Part shown: positions 53,393 through 64,000 of the stretch, in pieces
Position numbering within the stretch: the stretch's first letter is position 1
Layout: each line of letters begins with the position of its first letter
NCBI GenBank assembly: GCA_963675135.1
Contig: OY776123.1
Coordinates: forward strand, 20,801,840 to 20,865,839
Length of the DNA: 64,000 nt
Direction of reading: 5' to 3'
DNA from: Galeopsis tetrahit
Lineage: Eukaryota > Streptophyta > Magnoliopsida > Lamiales > Lamiaceae
The notes under the pieces: generated by a model
What the model was told of the DNA's origin: nothing
The model's database searches: none
Seen by the model: only the letters and a program-made list of their open reading frames with translations
Position numbers and translations under genes: made by a program

Positions 53393-55597
53393 ATGTCTCT
53401 GTCTCGCCATCCTCCCCCGCTTGAGTCCTCCGGATTAAGTCCTTCCCGTTCGGCTTTGTTTCCGATAGGGAACCCCCAAATGAGGGATAAAATTTCGACC
53501 TCCTCTCTGGTTAACGACACCCACTTAGCCAGTCTCATCCAGGCCCAGGTCTTCCCGCCGGAGTACATCCTCCGGATTCCTCATCCGGATGAACGCCCCA
53601 ATTTCTCAGGACCTCAAACCCTAGCTTTCTTCGAAGCCCAGATTAGGGCTGGCCTTCGATTTCCTATCCATCCTTACCTGGCCACCATATCTACCCGCAT
53701 GCAAATTCCCCTCAATCAGTTTACTCCCAACGCCATCCGCACTATGATCGGATTTTATATTCGGGTGAAGAGGAACGACGGCGAGCCTTCCGCTGAGTTA
53801 TTTCTGAGCCAGCACTCTTGTAAGTTGAACGATGGCTTCTTCTATATTTGTGGGAGAAGGTCACGTGTTTGCAGATTCATGGAAAAGCTTCATGAAGAGG
53901 AGTCATCCTGGAGAAATTACTATATTTTTGTGACCAAACCCTCTGATTGGCCGTTTCCCCATGAACGTTGGTTATATCATAATCCAGGAGTACCTCTTCC
54001 TCCTCTGAAAACTTACTCTGCCTCAAATTATATTGTTATGACTAACCTCAATGCTCACGTTTGCCAACACGATTTCTTTGATGTCATTGGTATCTGCAAA
54101 AACCCTCGCATTCTCTCTCATTTTGGATTTTGTCCTCAGGATTTTCCTTTAGAACCTCGCGATGGTAAAAAATTCCCTGTTCTTTTGTTTTGTTCTTTAT
54201 ATGTGACTATTTTTCTGAAAGTTTCTTGGTTACCTGCAGCTATGAGCTGGTTGATTCAAATTTCGTGGGATGCCCCTGCTCTTGGGGTGGTGAAGGCACC
54301 TGCAGCTGCTACCCTTGACAACCCTCCTAAGGCTCCTCATTCCCCTGCTCCGGTTCCAGAAAGTTCTGTAAAGACCCCGACTCCAGAGATTTCTACAAAG
54401 GCTCCTCCTCTTCCTAGCTCTTCCGCCCAAGTCCCTGGTTCCATCTCCAGGAGGACTCGCTCAGCTACCAACGCTTCCTTTCTCGATTTCGGCACTTCCA
54501 AGAAGAAGAAGGGAAAAACCACTTGTGCCCCTTCTGAGAAGGAAGCCTCCCTTCCTTCTTCCTACGAACCTCTCCAGCGTCTCATCAGCCGATGTCCTTC
54601 TCCTTCTAACACCGAGCTCTCTTGCAAGCCTCTTCCTGAGGATCAATTGCTCCACGGCGCTCATCTCTTTTCTGAGGTATCTCTCCTTATTTTTATGGCA
54701 TCTAATTTCTTCATGTCTGAAACGTTACTTTTTCTCATCATGCAGTTCGGGCTTGTTTACACTAAAATATTTGACCAAACTATCGAACTGGTTGCTGGGA
54801 ACGAACTCCTTCGGGCTGAGGCGTCCTCTTCTCAATTGACTCTTAAAGGTGTCACCGCGGAGAGGGACAAAGCTCAAAAGCGAGCTCAAGCATTGGCTGA
54901 GGAGTTGCCTCTCCTCCGGGCTCAAAGTAAGCAAGAGGCAGCTAAGACTAGGCATCTGGAGGGAGAACTGGAGCGAATGGAAAAGGAGATGAAGCGGATG
55001 GAGGAAGAGATGAAGCGAATGGAGCGTGAGCTACCAGATGTTGGAGTGCAGGCCTGCGTCAAATCTCTGTTCACCTCTCCCCTGGGTCAAGAATTTTTGG
55101 GGACTCTCCATACTCAGTGGCTGTCCAGCTTTTTAAAGAGTTCAAGCTTCTTGTGCGCCATGGGGCCACACATTCCTCACTTCATCGATCACGGCTTCAG
55201 CAATGCCGTGGCCGAGCACTCAGCTCCAGAATTCGATGGAACCTACTCTCGTGCCTTCCGCCTGGACAAGCTTGCTCCCCCTCCCAAATTCCTAGGGGAT
55301 CCAGCAGAAAGTGCCGATAATCCTTGGTGGTTGCCCGGAATGGGTCAGGCCATTGCCAGATTGCAGGCGGTCAAGGTGGGCATGGCTGAGCTGGAGCCTC
55401 TGGAGCAATTGACCTATCCTTACGCCTCTGTCCCCATGACTGAGGTGAAAGCAGATGAAGGAAAGGATGCTGAGGCTACACCGGAAGGAGGAGAGGGCCC
55501 AGAAGAGGATGGAGGATCTAGCGGTCATGCCGCTGCTGAGAAAGCTGTTGTCGAAGGGGCTACCGCTGAAGGAGCTGCTGTTGAAGAAGCTGTTTAA
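53393..55597 (+). CDS. Antisense extra ORF of the Tat element (Transposase_28-like)
   Basis: The frame is open from 53102, but ATG 53393 is the more likely start because residues before it look like translated leader; this gives 734 codons. About 53600-53990 encodes AQIRAGLRFPIHPYL, then SWRNYYIFVTKPSDWPF. This matches the 'putative gypsy type transposon' domain (Pfam Transposase_28) known from extra ORFs of plant Tat-group elements. A Pro/Ser/Thr-rich linker, a Lys-rich stretch (KKKKGK) and a heptad-like coiled coil (EKEMKRMEEEMKRMEREL, about 54976-55030) follow. The C-terminus is Glu/Ala-rich. It runs opposite to the gypsy pol at 56902-60740. Two segments look like introns of 75 and 69 nt (54165-54239, 54677-54745), both in frame. 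Role unknown. Confidence 0.75.
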   Translation: MSLSRHPPPLESSGLSPSRSALFPIGNPQMRDKISTSSLVNDTHLASLIQAQVFPPEYILRIPHPDERPNFSGPQTLAFFEAQIRAGLRFPIHPYLATISTRMQIPLNQFTPNAIRTMIGFYIRVKRNDGEPSAELFLSQHSCKLNDGFFYICGRRSRVCRFMEKLHEEESSWRNYYIFVTKPSDWPFPHERWLYHNPGVPLPPLKTYSASNYIVMTNLNAHVCQHDFFDVIGICKNPRILSHFGFCPQDFPLEPRDGKKFPVLLFCSLYVTIFLKVSWLPAAMSWLIQISWDAPALGVVKAPAAATLDNPPKAPHSPAPVPESSVKTPTPEISTKAPPLPSSSAQVPGSISRRTRSATNASFLDFGTSKKKKGKTTCAPSEKEASLPSSYEPLQRLISRCPSPSNTELSCKPLPEDQLLHGAHLFSEVSLLIFMASNFFMSETLLFLIMQFGLVYTKIFDQTIELVAGNELLRAEASSSQLTLKGVTAERDKAQKRAQALAEELPLLRAQSKQEAAKTRHLEGELERMEKEMKRMEEEMKRMERELPDVGVQACVKSLFTSPLGQEFLGTLHTQWLSSFLKSSSFLCAMGPHIPHFIDHGFSNAVAEHSAPEFDGTYSRAFRLDKLAPPPKFLGDPAESADNPWWLPGMGQAIARLQAVKVGMAELEPLEQLTYPYASVPMTEVKADEGKDAEATPEGGEGPEEDGGSSGHAAAEKAVVEGATAEGAAVEEAV

Positions 55598-56061
55598 AAT
55601 TCATGTTTCCATGATCTTAACAGACATTTTACCTTTCTTTTGCTACACTCTTTAATTCCTGCTCATGATACTAGTTTTTATTATACTCTTTAGGGGACCC
55701 CGCACTCCTGGATATGTGGGGGCTTTTGTGGTAATCATTTTAGCTTCTTACTATTCGTTTATGGCGTGTATTTTCCTTCTTGCTCACGTGAACAGCCTAT
55801 AAGACCGGTAAGGAACATGGTGGAGGGGTCCTCTGGTCCTCTTTTCCTCCCCCCTCTTGGTCTTATGGGCTGCATCATTATTACTTTCTCCTGGTCACAC
55901 AACCTTCGAATATGGTTCACTTAACCTTCAAGCAGTCTCTCGAAAGATTCAAGGAATCTTTCTCCATTCTGAGGAACCGCCTCGAGTTTTAAGTAGATCG
56001 GGGGGTTTTCCTCGGCCTCTAGGCCTCTGCATATCTTTTCCTTCCGTTCCCCAGAGATCTT
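55598..56061. other. Spacer between the antisense ORF and the tandem array
   Basis: Non-coding part of the Tat element, containing the 3' end of the antisense transcript unit. TATAAGACCGG at about 55798 and GC-rich segments are seen, but no specific terminator or gene. Confidence 0.45.
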
Positions 56062-56640
56062 AGTTCTTGAGAAGTAATTCTCTTGGGTTTCGGGCTAGAG
56101 GAGTAACCCTCCAGCTTTTCTTGGCAAAAGATTTTGGTTCATAAAATATTTCTTTCGTTTTTAAGTAACCCACTTGGGTCTCAAGTATGGTGAGGAGCTC
56201 TCCAGCTCTCCTCGGCCTCTAGGCCTCCGAGTGTCTCTCACTCTCATTCTTAGAAGATTTTGATTCGTAAAATCTTTCTTTCATTTTTAAGTAACCCACT
56301 TGGGTCTCAAGTATGGTGAGGAGCTCTCCTTGGCCTCTAGGCCTCCGAGTGTCTTTCACTCTTATTCTCAGAAGATTTTGATTCGTAAAATCTTTCTTTC
56401 GTTTTTAAGTAACCCACTTGGGTCTCAAGTATGGTGAGGAGCTCTCCAGCTCTCCTCGGCCTCTAGGCCTCCGAGTGTCTTTCACTCTTATTCTCAAAAG
56501 ATTTTGATTCGTAAAATCTTTCTTTCGTTTTTAAGTGACCCACTTGGGTCTCAAGTATGGTGAGGAGCTCTCCAGCTCTCCTCGACCTCTAGGCCTCCGA
56601 GTGTCTCTCACTCTCACTATTCATATTCGTACATCATATA
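56062..56640. repeat. Tandem array, period 118-126 bp
   Basis: Four good copies begin at 56166, 56292, 56410 and 56536 (TAACCCACTTGGGTCTCAAG, then GTATGGTGAGGAGCTCTCC), with a degenerate copy at about 56062-56165. The 118-bp copy lacks an 8-bp CCAGCTCT-type block. Units contain GGCCTCTAGGCCTCCGAGTG and GATTTTGATTCGTAAAATC, each partly palindromic. Confidence 0.92.
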
Positions 56641-56901
56641 TTCTAATAAGAAAAAGATAACCAAAACGCAATAACTCTGCATAATTCTTCTCAAAAGGGA
56701 AAAAGCTTCATTGATTAATATCAGTCTTCAACATAGGCCATAGATAACCTATGTCGGTCTCATTAAAAACCTCTCTACGGTAAAACCCCAAGGGGGAAAC
56801 TCGTCAAGAGGTAAAAAGAGCTCCGGTGAAGCTACTAAGTACATTAAATAAAATAGAAATCAACACAAAACCACAAATGGTCTCAAGACCTTACATTTTC
56901 T

Positions 56902-59900
56902 TCAGACAAAAAACCTCTTCAAGTGACAAACATTCCAAGGTCTAGTTATATCGACCCCCTCCATGCTCTGCAATCAATAGGCTCCTCCCTTCAGTACCTG
57001 CGTGACTTTATAGGGCCCCTCCCAATTGGGCTCCAGTTTCCCCGTGTTCTTTAGAGCATCAGCTCTTCTTAGCACCAGATCCCCCACTCTAAAGGACCTC
57101 GGGATCACCCTTCGATCGTATGCAGCTTTGATTCGACTCTTGTATCTCTCAGCACGTACCCGAGCCATCTCTCTTTCCTCTTCCACTAAATCCAGGGCCT
57201 CTCTCATCAACCTATCGTTTTGGTGTTCTTCGAATCGGGCAATTCGGTGGGATTGCAATACGGCCTCTGGAGGTATCACCGCCGCAGCTCCGTAGACCAG
57301 CTGGAAAGGAGATTCACCAGTCGCTGTCTTTGGACTAGTCCTGTAAGACCACAACACGTTGTCCAACTCGTTTACCCATCCTCCACCTATTTTCGTCAGC
57401 CTCGTCTGGATACCATCTACTATGGTTCGATTAGTGACTTCCACCTGCCCATTAGCTTGGGGGTGAGCTACGGAAGTGAATCTTTGCACTATGTTTAGCC
57501 TTGCGTACCATCCTCGTACATTTTCTTCGTTGAACTGTGTCCCATTATCAGAAACCAGTATCCTAGGTACTCCAAACCTGCAGCAGATCTGTCTTCCCAG
57601 GAACCTAATCACATTCTCCTCATCTATTTTAGCTAGAGGGGCGGCTTTGACCCACTTGCTAAAATAATCCACTGCTACTATAAAAAATTTCCTTCCTCCC
57701 AGGGCTGGAGGGAAGGGCCCCACCAAATCCATTCCCCATTTAGCGAAAGGACACGGAGAGTGCATAGCTCCAATCTCCTCCACAGGAGTCCTTATCAGGG
57801 GACCATTTTTCTGGCATTTCGCACACTTCTTTACGAACTCTTTGGCATCTCTCGTCATGGAGGGCCAGTATAACCCAGCCCTCAAGGCTTTCTTCACCAC
57901 TGTTTTATACCCCTCATGGCTAGCCGTGTGGCCTTCATGAATCTCTTTGAGCGTATAAGCCGCTTCCCGGGTTGATATGCACCTCAAGTACGGTTGGGTA
58001 AACGACTTCTTGTATAACTGTCCTCCAATAATACAGTATTTGATCCTGAGAGCTCGGGCCTCTCGGGTGGTGGGGGCATCTGCTCCTCTGGTGAGCTCTG
58101 TCCAGATATTTTTCCTCCAATCGTCTCCTTCCTCGATGGAACCAATGGGGCTTCCGAGAGCCTCTCTTTCTGCTACCACCAAGGTCACCGTTCCCTGTCC
58201 CTCAAATTCCGTGGAACTGGCAAGTTTGGAGAGACTATCAGCCTGTACGTTCTCCTCTCGAGGTACTTGAATCACCTTACAATCTTGGAACTTGCCCATC
58301 ATCTCTTTAGCCCGTTCCAGGTAGGCAGCCATTCGGTTATCTTTGGTTGTGTACTCTCCATTTACTTGTTGAACAACCAATTGGGAATCAGAATATAAAA
58401 TTACCTTTAGGGCTCCCAACTCGGCCGCCATCTCCATTCCTCTGATCAGAGCCTCATACTCTACTCCATTGTTTGAAGTTATGAATTGAAATCGCACTGC
58501 AAATTGTAGGTCCTCTCCTTGGGGATTCACTAGCACTATCCCTGCTCCGCACCCGCTCAGGGTTACTGAGCCATCCACATATACTTTCCATCCCTCTATC
58601 TCTTCTGGTTTAGTGGATTCTTGGATGAAGTCAGACAAATCCTGGGCTTTTATGGCCCTCCGTGGCTCGAAGTCCACATCATACTCTTGGAGCTCTATTG
58701 CCCATCTCACCATCCTTCCGAAGAGGTTTGCTCGACCGATAACCTGTTTCAATGAGTAGTTAGTGCGGACCAATATTTTATAAGAAAGAAAATATGGACG
58801 CAGTCTCCGCGCTGTAAATACTACAACCAGAGCAGCCTTTTCAATTTCCGAGTATCGAGCTTCAGCCCCTTGAATGACCTTACTGACGTAATAGATAGAA
58901 TATTGGATGGATCCTTCTTCTTTGACTAGAGCTGTGCTCAGTGAAAATTCCCCTACAGAGAGATACAGGATGAGAGTATCTCCCGGGGAAGGTTTAATCA
59001 GCTTCGGCAGCTGGGACATGTGGTGTTTCAGATCCTCAAAGGCCTTCTGGCATGCTTCATTCCACTCGAACCTGGCCCCCTTCTTGAGAATTTTGAAGAA
59101 GGGATGACTTTTCTCAGCAGACCTGGCTATAAATCTACTCAACGTTGTGATTCTCCCATTTAACGTCTGGAGCTCCTTCACGTTCCTCGGTGGCTGCATG
59201 TCTAGTACAGCCTTTAATTTAGCTGGGTTCACCTCTATCCCCCTCTGAGTAACCATGTATCCAAGGAATTTCCCCGACTTCACCCCGAAAGAGCACTTGG
59301 CCGGGTTCAATTTGATACCATTTTCTCGAATAACCTGGAAGATCTCCTCTAGGTCCTCCACATGCTCCTCTGCTCTCACACTCTTGGCCAACATATCATC
59401 CACATAGACTTCCATGTTTCTCCCTATTTTCCCTCGAAAGACAGCATCAACCATCCTCTGATACGTTGCACCAGCGTTGATTAACCCGAATGGCATTCGG
59501 ACATAACCAAACGTTCCACACGCTGCTATGAAGCACACTTTAGGGACATCTGAGGGGTTCAGCTGGATCTGGTGGTAACCTTGATATGCATCCATCATGC
59601 TCAATAGCTCGAAGCCAGAAGTCGCGTCCACTAACTGATCTATCCTCGGCAGCGGGTAATGATCCTTAGGGCATGCCTTGTTGAGGTCTCTGAAGTCAAT
59701 GCACATTCTGCATTTCCCTGCCCCCTTAGACACTAACACCGCATTGGAGAGCCATTCTGGGAATTGTACTTTCACGACATGTCCCGCCTCCAGTAATTTC
59801 TCAACCTCTTCTTTCACAATATTGTTCTTCTCAACCCCAAAATTTCGTAACTTTTGTTTCACCGGCTTTGCCTTTGGGTCGACGTTAAGACAATGCATGG

Positions 59901-60740
59901 CTATCTCCGGGGGAATACCTGTCATGTCGGCCATCTTTACGGACTCCGCATAGCACTTCCGTGCTTGATATTGATCTCCCCTCACTTCCCCCACTCCTCC
60001 AGCCGTGGGGAATTTCATTTTCATATGAAATGTGGAAATGACCGCTTGAAAGAGATTCAGGCTGGGTCTTCCCATTACTACGTTGTACGATGAGGGGATA
60101 TCCACAATGAGGAACTCCACCGAGTGGACCTTTCGGGCCGGAGCATCTCCCAATCCTACCTGTAATGCCACAGACCCTAGGGGTTGGATGGCCCCTCCGG
60201 AGAAACCGTACAGGGAGGTGTCTACAGGTCGCAGCTTCACGTTCAGCTCCATTCTTTTAAAGCACTCGAAAAACATAATATCAGCCGAGCTCCCCGTGTC
60301 TACAAAGATTAGGGCGACATCAAATCCTGTTATGTCTGTAGTGATTACCAAGGCGTCATTGTGATTCTCCTTAATTTCCCTTATATCCTCCGGCCCAAAT
60401 TTAATATTGGGCGTCTCTGCTACGCGTCCCACCTCCTTCGGTTGACTTCCATGTCCAGCTCTCAGAGCTCGAACACTCTATTTTCTCTTTCGGAAGGAAT
60501 CTCTGCCGGCGGGACCTCCCACAATTATGTGTATTACTCCTCTTTTCGGCGGCGGAGGAGGCATGTCCTCGACCGCCTCCTTGGACTCCTTTTCTTCTGG
60601 TTTCCTCTCATGTTCCTTCCGCTTCTGCCCTCGAGGGCCCTGCCTGTCTCTGAATATAAACTCTTTCAGATGCCCCGCCTGGATCATCCTCTCGATCTCG
60701 TCCTTCAGGTGATAACATTGGTGTTGGTCCTTGGTGGAGT
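56902..60740 (-). pseudogene. Tat-type Ty3/gypsy gag (end)-pol with dual RNase H
   Basis: A single minus-strand frame; residue numbers count from 60432. Gag C-terminus (CYHLKDEIERMIQ, about 60720-60680); protease with DTGSS at 45-49; RT about 205-400 with YVDD at 343-346; a first RNase H about 485-565, eroded; a second, archaeal-type RNase H about 613-740 (YVDGSVT, VEYEAL, SDSQLV, ADSLSKLA); integrase zinc region about 832-873 (CAKC) and a core with D902, D962 and E998; then a chromodomain-less C-terminus. The second RNase H marks the Tat group. Stops: TAG at 60478-60480 between gag and protease, and TGA at 56974-56976, after which the frame reaches its natural end at 56902. The pol body of about 1150 codons is intact. 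Gag is cut at about 60741 by a later insertion. Confidence 0.92.
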
Positions 60741-60741
60741 A

Positions 60742-62329
60742 TGACACAAGTGTATGGGGGGAATGCACTTGTGTATGCAAATTCTTTTCTTTTTAACAAA
60801 CTGGTCTTATCAGGCAGGTTGTCTCACAACAAGCCTGAGTGTGAACTTTGATAGATACTTGTCCTACTGATTACTATTAAGTGATCAGTTGGCTAAATAT
60901 CTAAAAGAGTTGCTAAGTGCGGAATGTGGTTGGCCTTTGACTCAAAGAAATACTCCAAGTTAATTTCTGAAAAGATACAGTTATCAGGGACTTTGTCCAA
61001 AACAGTTTTTCTTAACTTACTGAGTTTTGCTTCTTTAAAATATGATTGAATGTAAGTGCAATAAAGAATGCAATAAGTAAATGGCACACAAGTTTATAGT
61101 GGTTCAGAGACTCAAGCTCCTACATCCACTTTCCCTGATTGAACAAGATAATTCCTTCTCAATGGAATTAGCTTGTTTTATAGTGCCAAGGTGCACTGAT
61201 CAACAACACTCTCTTAGTGCTTTGATCCCTAGGATAATCTGAGTCCTAGTGCTCAATCTCTCTGAGTTAAGACTGTGTTTCACTATAACAGTCCTTAACT
61301 CCTCACTTCTACAAAAAACACTCTCTTCACTAAATGAGATAAGGGTTTGAGGTTTGGTTCCAACTAGTAGAGATATCCTTTACAATAAGAACAGTGTAAA
61401 GGCTTAGAATATCTCAATGCTAAGCTTTGGATGTTTACAAAGATTAGCTTAGCTAATTGAAGTGATTCAGGAAACTTGGGATTCTGAAGAACAGCTTGGT
61501 TTCCTTTGAAAGCTTGATGATAGTTTGATAGCTTGTAGTTGGATACTGAATCCCTTTGATCACTTCTGTATTTATAGGCAAATTTGAACAACTAACCGTT
61601 GGAGGGATAGCAATTCAAATATGTCTATTTGCAGCACCATTGAAACGGCTATGAAGCTTGGCATCCTTTTATCCACTGTGTAAAAGAGCTCTTCAATGGT
61701 TGCTTGAATGAATGTGTTGACTTCTGAAAAATGCGGCTGAGAAGACTTGTGTCAGATTCCAAATATGCACATTTCCCAAGGTTGATTTGTGGCAAACTTT
61801 ACACTCAACCAACGGTCAGATGGGACAAGCTCCCTGAACATTCCTGCTGCAATTTAGAATGTTCCAACATTCATTCAATGCTTCACTCTTTAATGTTTTA
61901 AGTCTTCAATGCTTGGTTCAGGCATGATTGGCAATAAATGCTTCATTGAATGTGTCTTCTGTGGGCTTTGGCATTCAATGCTCTTGATCATTTGTACTTC
62001 AACTGTTCTGATCATTTGCATTTATGAGCATTGCCTTAACACTCTTGATCTCTTCAGTTCAGTTGTTTACTTGGTCAGCTTGTCCTGAAAGTTCAGCAAC
62101 TTTGGCCTATAGACTAAACACTTATCAAGCTGCCTAACATTCCAGCTTTGGACAACTACCCTGAACTCTAAAATCTCACAACATTCCTGAGATTTTTAAC
62201 TTAAGCATTCTACTTACTCAAGTGTACTGAGACAACTTGCCTGAACTAGACTTGAGCATATCTCAACTAATCTGAACATCATCAATCAGGGGTTTTGGTA
62301 TCTAAATCAAAATCATTTTATTCCCAACA
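60742..62329 (-). mobile_element. 3' LTR of a SIRE-type Ty1/copia element
   Basis: About 1.59 kb. On the minus strand it begins TGTTGGGAAT at 62329, directly after a polypurine tract (AAAAAGGGGGAAAT, 62330-62343) preceded by TTGGCATCATC, a signature I know from SIRE/Maximus elements. TATA box CTATAAATA is at about 61567-61575. The U5 region contains CTGAACCACTATAAACTTGT (about 61110-61090), typical of SIRE LTRs. The left end (TGACACAAG on the plus strand, 60742) abuts the truncated gypsy gag, so this element inserted into it. Confidence 0.85.
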
Positions 62330-62647
62330 ATTTCCCCCTTTTTGATGATGCCAAAACCTATTACAAAGGGAACTTGACTTATACTATACTTTACCTTCAG
62401 GATGAGTGATCTGGTCAACTTTCCTGAAAGAAACTGTTAGCACAATAAATCGAGTATATATGTCATGTCAGGTTAGTTGAGATAATGAGTTGTTATCTCT
62501 TGATAGAAAATCAGTGGTCCTTTTATATATCATAGAGCATTACAGATCAGAAAATCAAAAGGACAACAAAGCTGATACAAGTAAAACAGAATAACAACAA
62601 TCATTAAAAATCATAAAAACCAGATAGGGAAGAGATGAACTTATCCA
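62330..62647 (-). other. Polypurine tract and 3' non-coding region of the SIRE element
   Basis: About 300 bp between the env-like stop codon and the LTR, with the polypurine tract at its end. No further gene. Confidence 0.7.
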
Positions 62648-63907
62648 TCAGAGAGTTCCATCATCTTGAGGAGCAATGCCATATTGAGCCCAGACCCTTT
62701 TCTTCAATTCCCAAACATCCTTGTTGGATCCTCTAGGGCCAATCTTCATCTTCTCCATCTTCATGATGTTGATGAACTCTTCCAGAATCTTTCCCTCATC
62801 AATTAAGTTCCCATTGAACTTAGGAGGCATGTACAGAATAGGACCAGGGGCCTTGAACTCAACTCTTGCCATCTCAACTACTGCAAACAGCTTTTGATAG
62901 AGGTCCCAATGGTTCTCAAACATAAACTGGACAAAGACTTCATCCACACTCTCTTCAAGCCACTTTCCAATGACATAAAAGTCATATACAAAACTTCTCT
63001 TGGCCTCCTCCCATGCATCATTCAGTGAGATTGGAACCCACTTATCATGGTGAGGGTACTGAGTGTCCCATCTTTGCAGCATCTGTGGTTTGAGCCTTCT
63101 GTAAGAAGCCCTCCTTCTTGGAGCTTTGAAGTTTGCCCTTCTCTCATCCCTTGCCTTGTTGGCCTCAACCAACTGATCCATTCTCTCTTTAGCCCTTTGA
63201 AGAGCTAGCTTATCCTGTGTCTCTGGATCTTTTCCAAATCCTTCTTCAAACAGCTTAGAAGGATCATCAGCAAGCTTGGGCACACCAACTTCAGGCTCTT
63301 TGTCCTGTGCTTCTTCTTCAACATCTTCTTCTTCAATAACAGGCAGCTTGGCTGCTTTCTTCAACCTTTTAGATTGCCTCACTGGAGTTGTTTCTTCAGA
63401 CTGGAATTCTGATGGCAAAGTCAGGCTAGTTGGGAATTCATTGAAGGCTTGCAATTCCTTCCTCTTTCTTTCAGATGACCTTGTCACCTTCCCCCTTACT
63501 TCAGCAACTTTCTCTTTGGGGTCAAGTCCTGCTGACTCACCACCAGGCCTTTGTTGCTTCCTTTCCTGACTTTCCATTGCAGACATCATAGATTCTTTAA
63601 CAGCAATTTGAATCTGCTCTTCCTCAGTCAAGTTTTCAATATTCATTGGGCCTTTGCCTTTCCCAATGTCTTCTACTGCCTCCTCCTCAATCTCAGGGAC
63701 CTTCTCCTTTCCCTTTGATTCACCAATCACCAAGGTTCCCTTTGCCCTTACTCTCTCTCTTTCCCCCTTTTTGGCATTATCAAAATATTGGGGCTTCAAT
63801 TCACTCATAGAGACTGAGATATGTGAGTGGGCTTGAGTGAGGGACTTCAACTCCTGCAGCAAATAAACATTCTCATCATGAATGTTTTGCATCTTGTCAT
63901 CTGCCAT
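62648..63907 (-). CDS. SIRE env-like extra ORF
   Basis: A 419-codon frame from ATG 63907, ending 301 bp before the polypurine tract. That is where SIRE/Maximus elements carry an env-like or otherwise uncharacterised ORF. The first half is charged and low-complexity (EEEDVEEEAQDKEPE; SERKRKE; RQSKRLKKAAK, a possible nuclear localisation signal). The second half is more globular (WVPISLNDAWEEAKRSFVYD, VWELKKRVWAQYGI). I see no signal peptide and no transmembrane segment in this part, so an envelope role is not supported here. Coding-like sequence continues upstream in another frame to the window edge (63908-64000, ending TGA just past the ATG), suggesting a frame break or an overlapping pol/ORF junction. 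Confidence 0.75.
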   Translation of the reverse strand: MADDKMQNIHDENVYLLQELKSLTQAHSHISVSMSELKPQYFDNAKKGERERVRAKGTLVIGESKGKEKVPEIEEEAVEDIGKGKGPMNIENLTEEEQIQIAVKESMMSAMESQERKQQRPGGESAGLDPKEKVAEVRGKVTRSSERKRKELQAFNEFPTSLTLPSEFQSEETTPVRQSKRLKKAAKLPVIEEEDVEEEAQDKEPEVGVPKLADDPSKLFEEGFGKDPETQDKLALQRAKERMDQLVEANKARDERRANFKAPRRRASYRRLKPQMLQRWDTQYPHHDKWVPISLNDAWEEAKRSFVYDFYVIGKWLEESVDEVFVQFMFENHWDLYQKLFAVVEMARVEFKAPGPILYMPPKFNGNLIDEGKILEEFINIMKMEKMKIGPRGSNKDVWELKKRVWAQYGIAPQDDGTL

Positions 63908-64000
63908 GCTTAAGAATGTGTGAAATAGGCTTCATCTTCTGAGTAACAATGGCATCCAAGGTGGCTTTCAGTGATTGATCAAGTTTGGCCTGAAGTTGAT

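Noticed and set aside
56166..56640. CRISPR-like array
   Set aside because: Units are contiguous 118-126-bp repeats without unique spacers, in a plant retrotransposon.

Overview
The window looks like nuclear DNA of a flowering plant, almost certainly a eudicot. It is AT-rich and gene-poor, has introns with GT..AG borders, and is packed with nested plant transposons: Ty1/copia, Ty3/gypsy, LINE, SINE, TRIM, Stowaway, Tourist, hAT and Mutator-like elements. An asterid such as a member of Lamiales is possible, but nothing here proves it. Only two ordinary host genes are supported, both on the minus strand. One is a three-exon NAC transcription factor of the VND (vascular-related NAC domain) type (22125-24822, 296 aa). 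The other is an intronless 188-aa membrane protein of a plant-wide family of unknown function (48698-49264).

Layout. 1-4.6 kb: a decayed Ty3/gypsy element split by a 1.6-kb LTR-like insertion. 5.4-8.2 kb: a Tourist MITE, then two LTRs of one family in inverted orientation around a perfect 2x165-bp tandem duplication. 9.18-13.87 kb: a complete Ty1/copia element (TSD CTTAT) whose single gag-pol frame carries six premature stops. 14.1-15.2 kb: a Stowaway MITE and a minus-strand TRIM. 15.9-19.8 kb: a second Ty1/copia element (TSD GAATG) with young LTRs but no PBS and almost no gag. 20.1-34.4 kb: mostly unique AT-rich DNA around the NAC gene, with decayed MITEs, a SINE with a perfect 15-bp TSD, a SINE-related tandem array, and two exon fragments of a kynurenine-type aminotransferase. 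34.4-39.9 kb: a LINE with overlapping ORF1/ORF2 and a separate retroposon with its own TSD. 40.9-44.2 kb: a large foldback element. 44.2-47.7 kb: three consecutive Mutator-like elements with 9-bp TSDs, one of them holding a nested hAT MITE. 48.7-49.3 kb: the membrane protein gene. 50.0-51.9 kb: a Mutator-like element nested in a Stowaway MITE. 52-60.7 kb: a minus-strand Tat-type Ty3/gypsy element with a dual RNase H and an antisense extra gene. 60.7-64 kb: the 3' end (LTR and env-like ORF) of a minus-strand SIRE-type Ty1/copia element that cut the gypsy gag.

The genes do not form a pathway. The two host genes sit between transposons, and almost all other coding sequence belongs to mobile elements. 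Every in-frame stop inspected in copia element 1, the LINE and the Tat element fits a single C-to-T or G-to-A transition, as expected from decay of methylated DNA. The most interesting parts are the run of Mutator-like elements carrying different GC-rich, exon-like cargo, the SINE family and the array related to it, the antisense gene with two removable short introns, and the inverted LTR pair.
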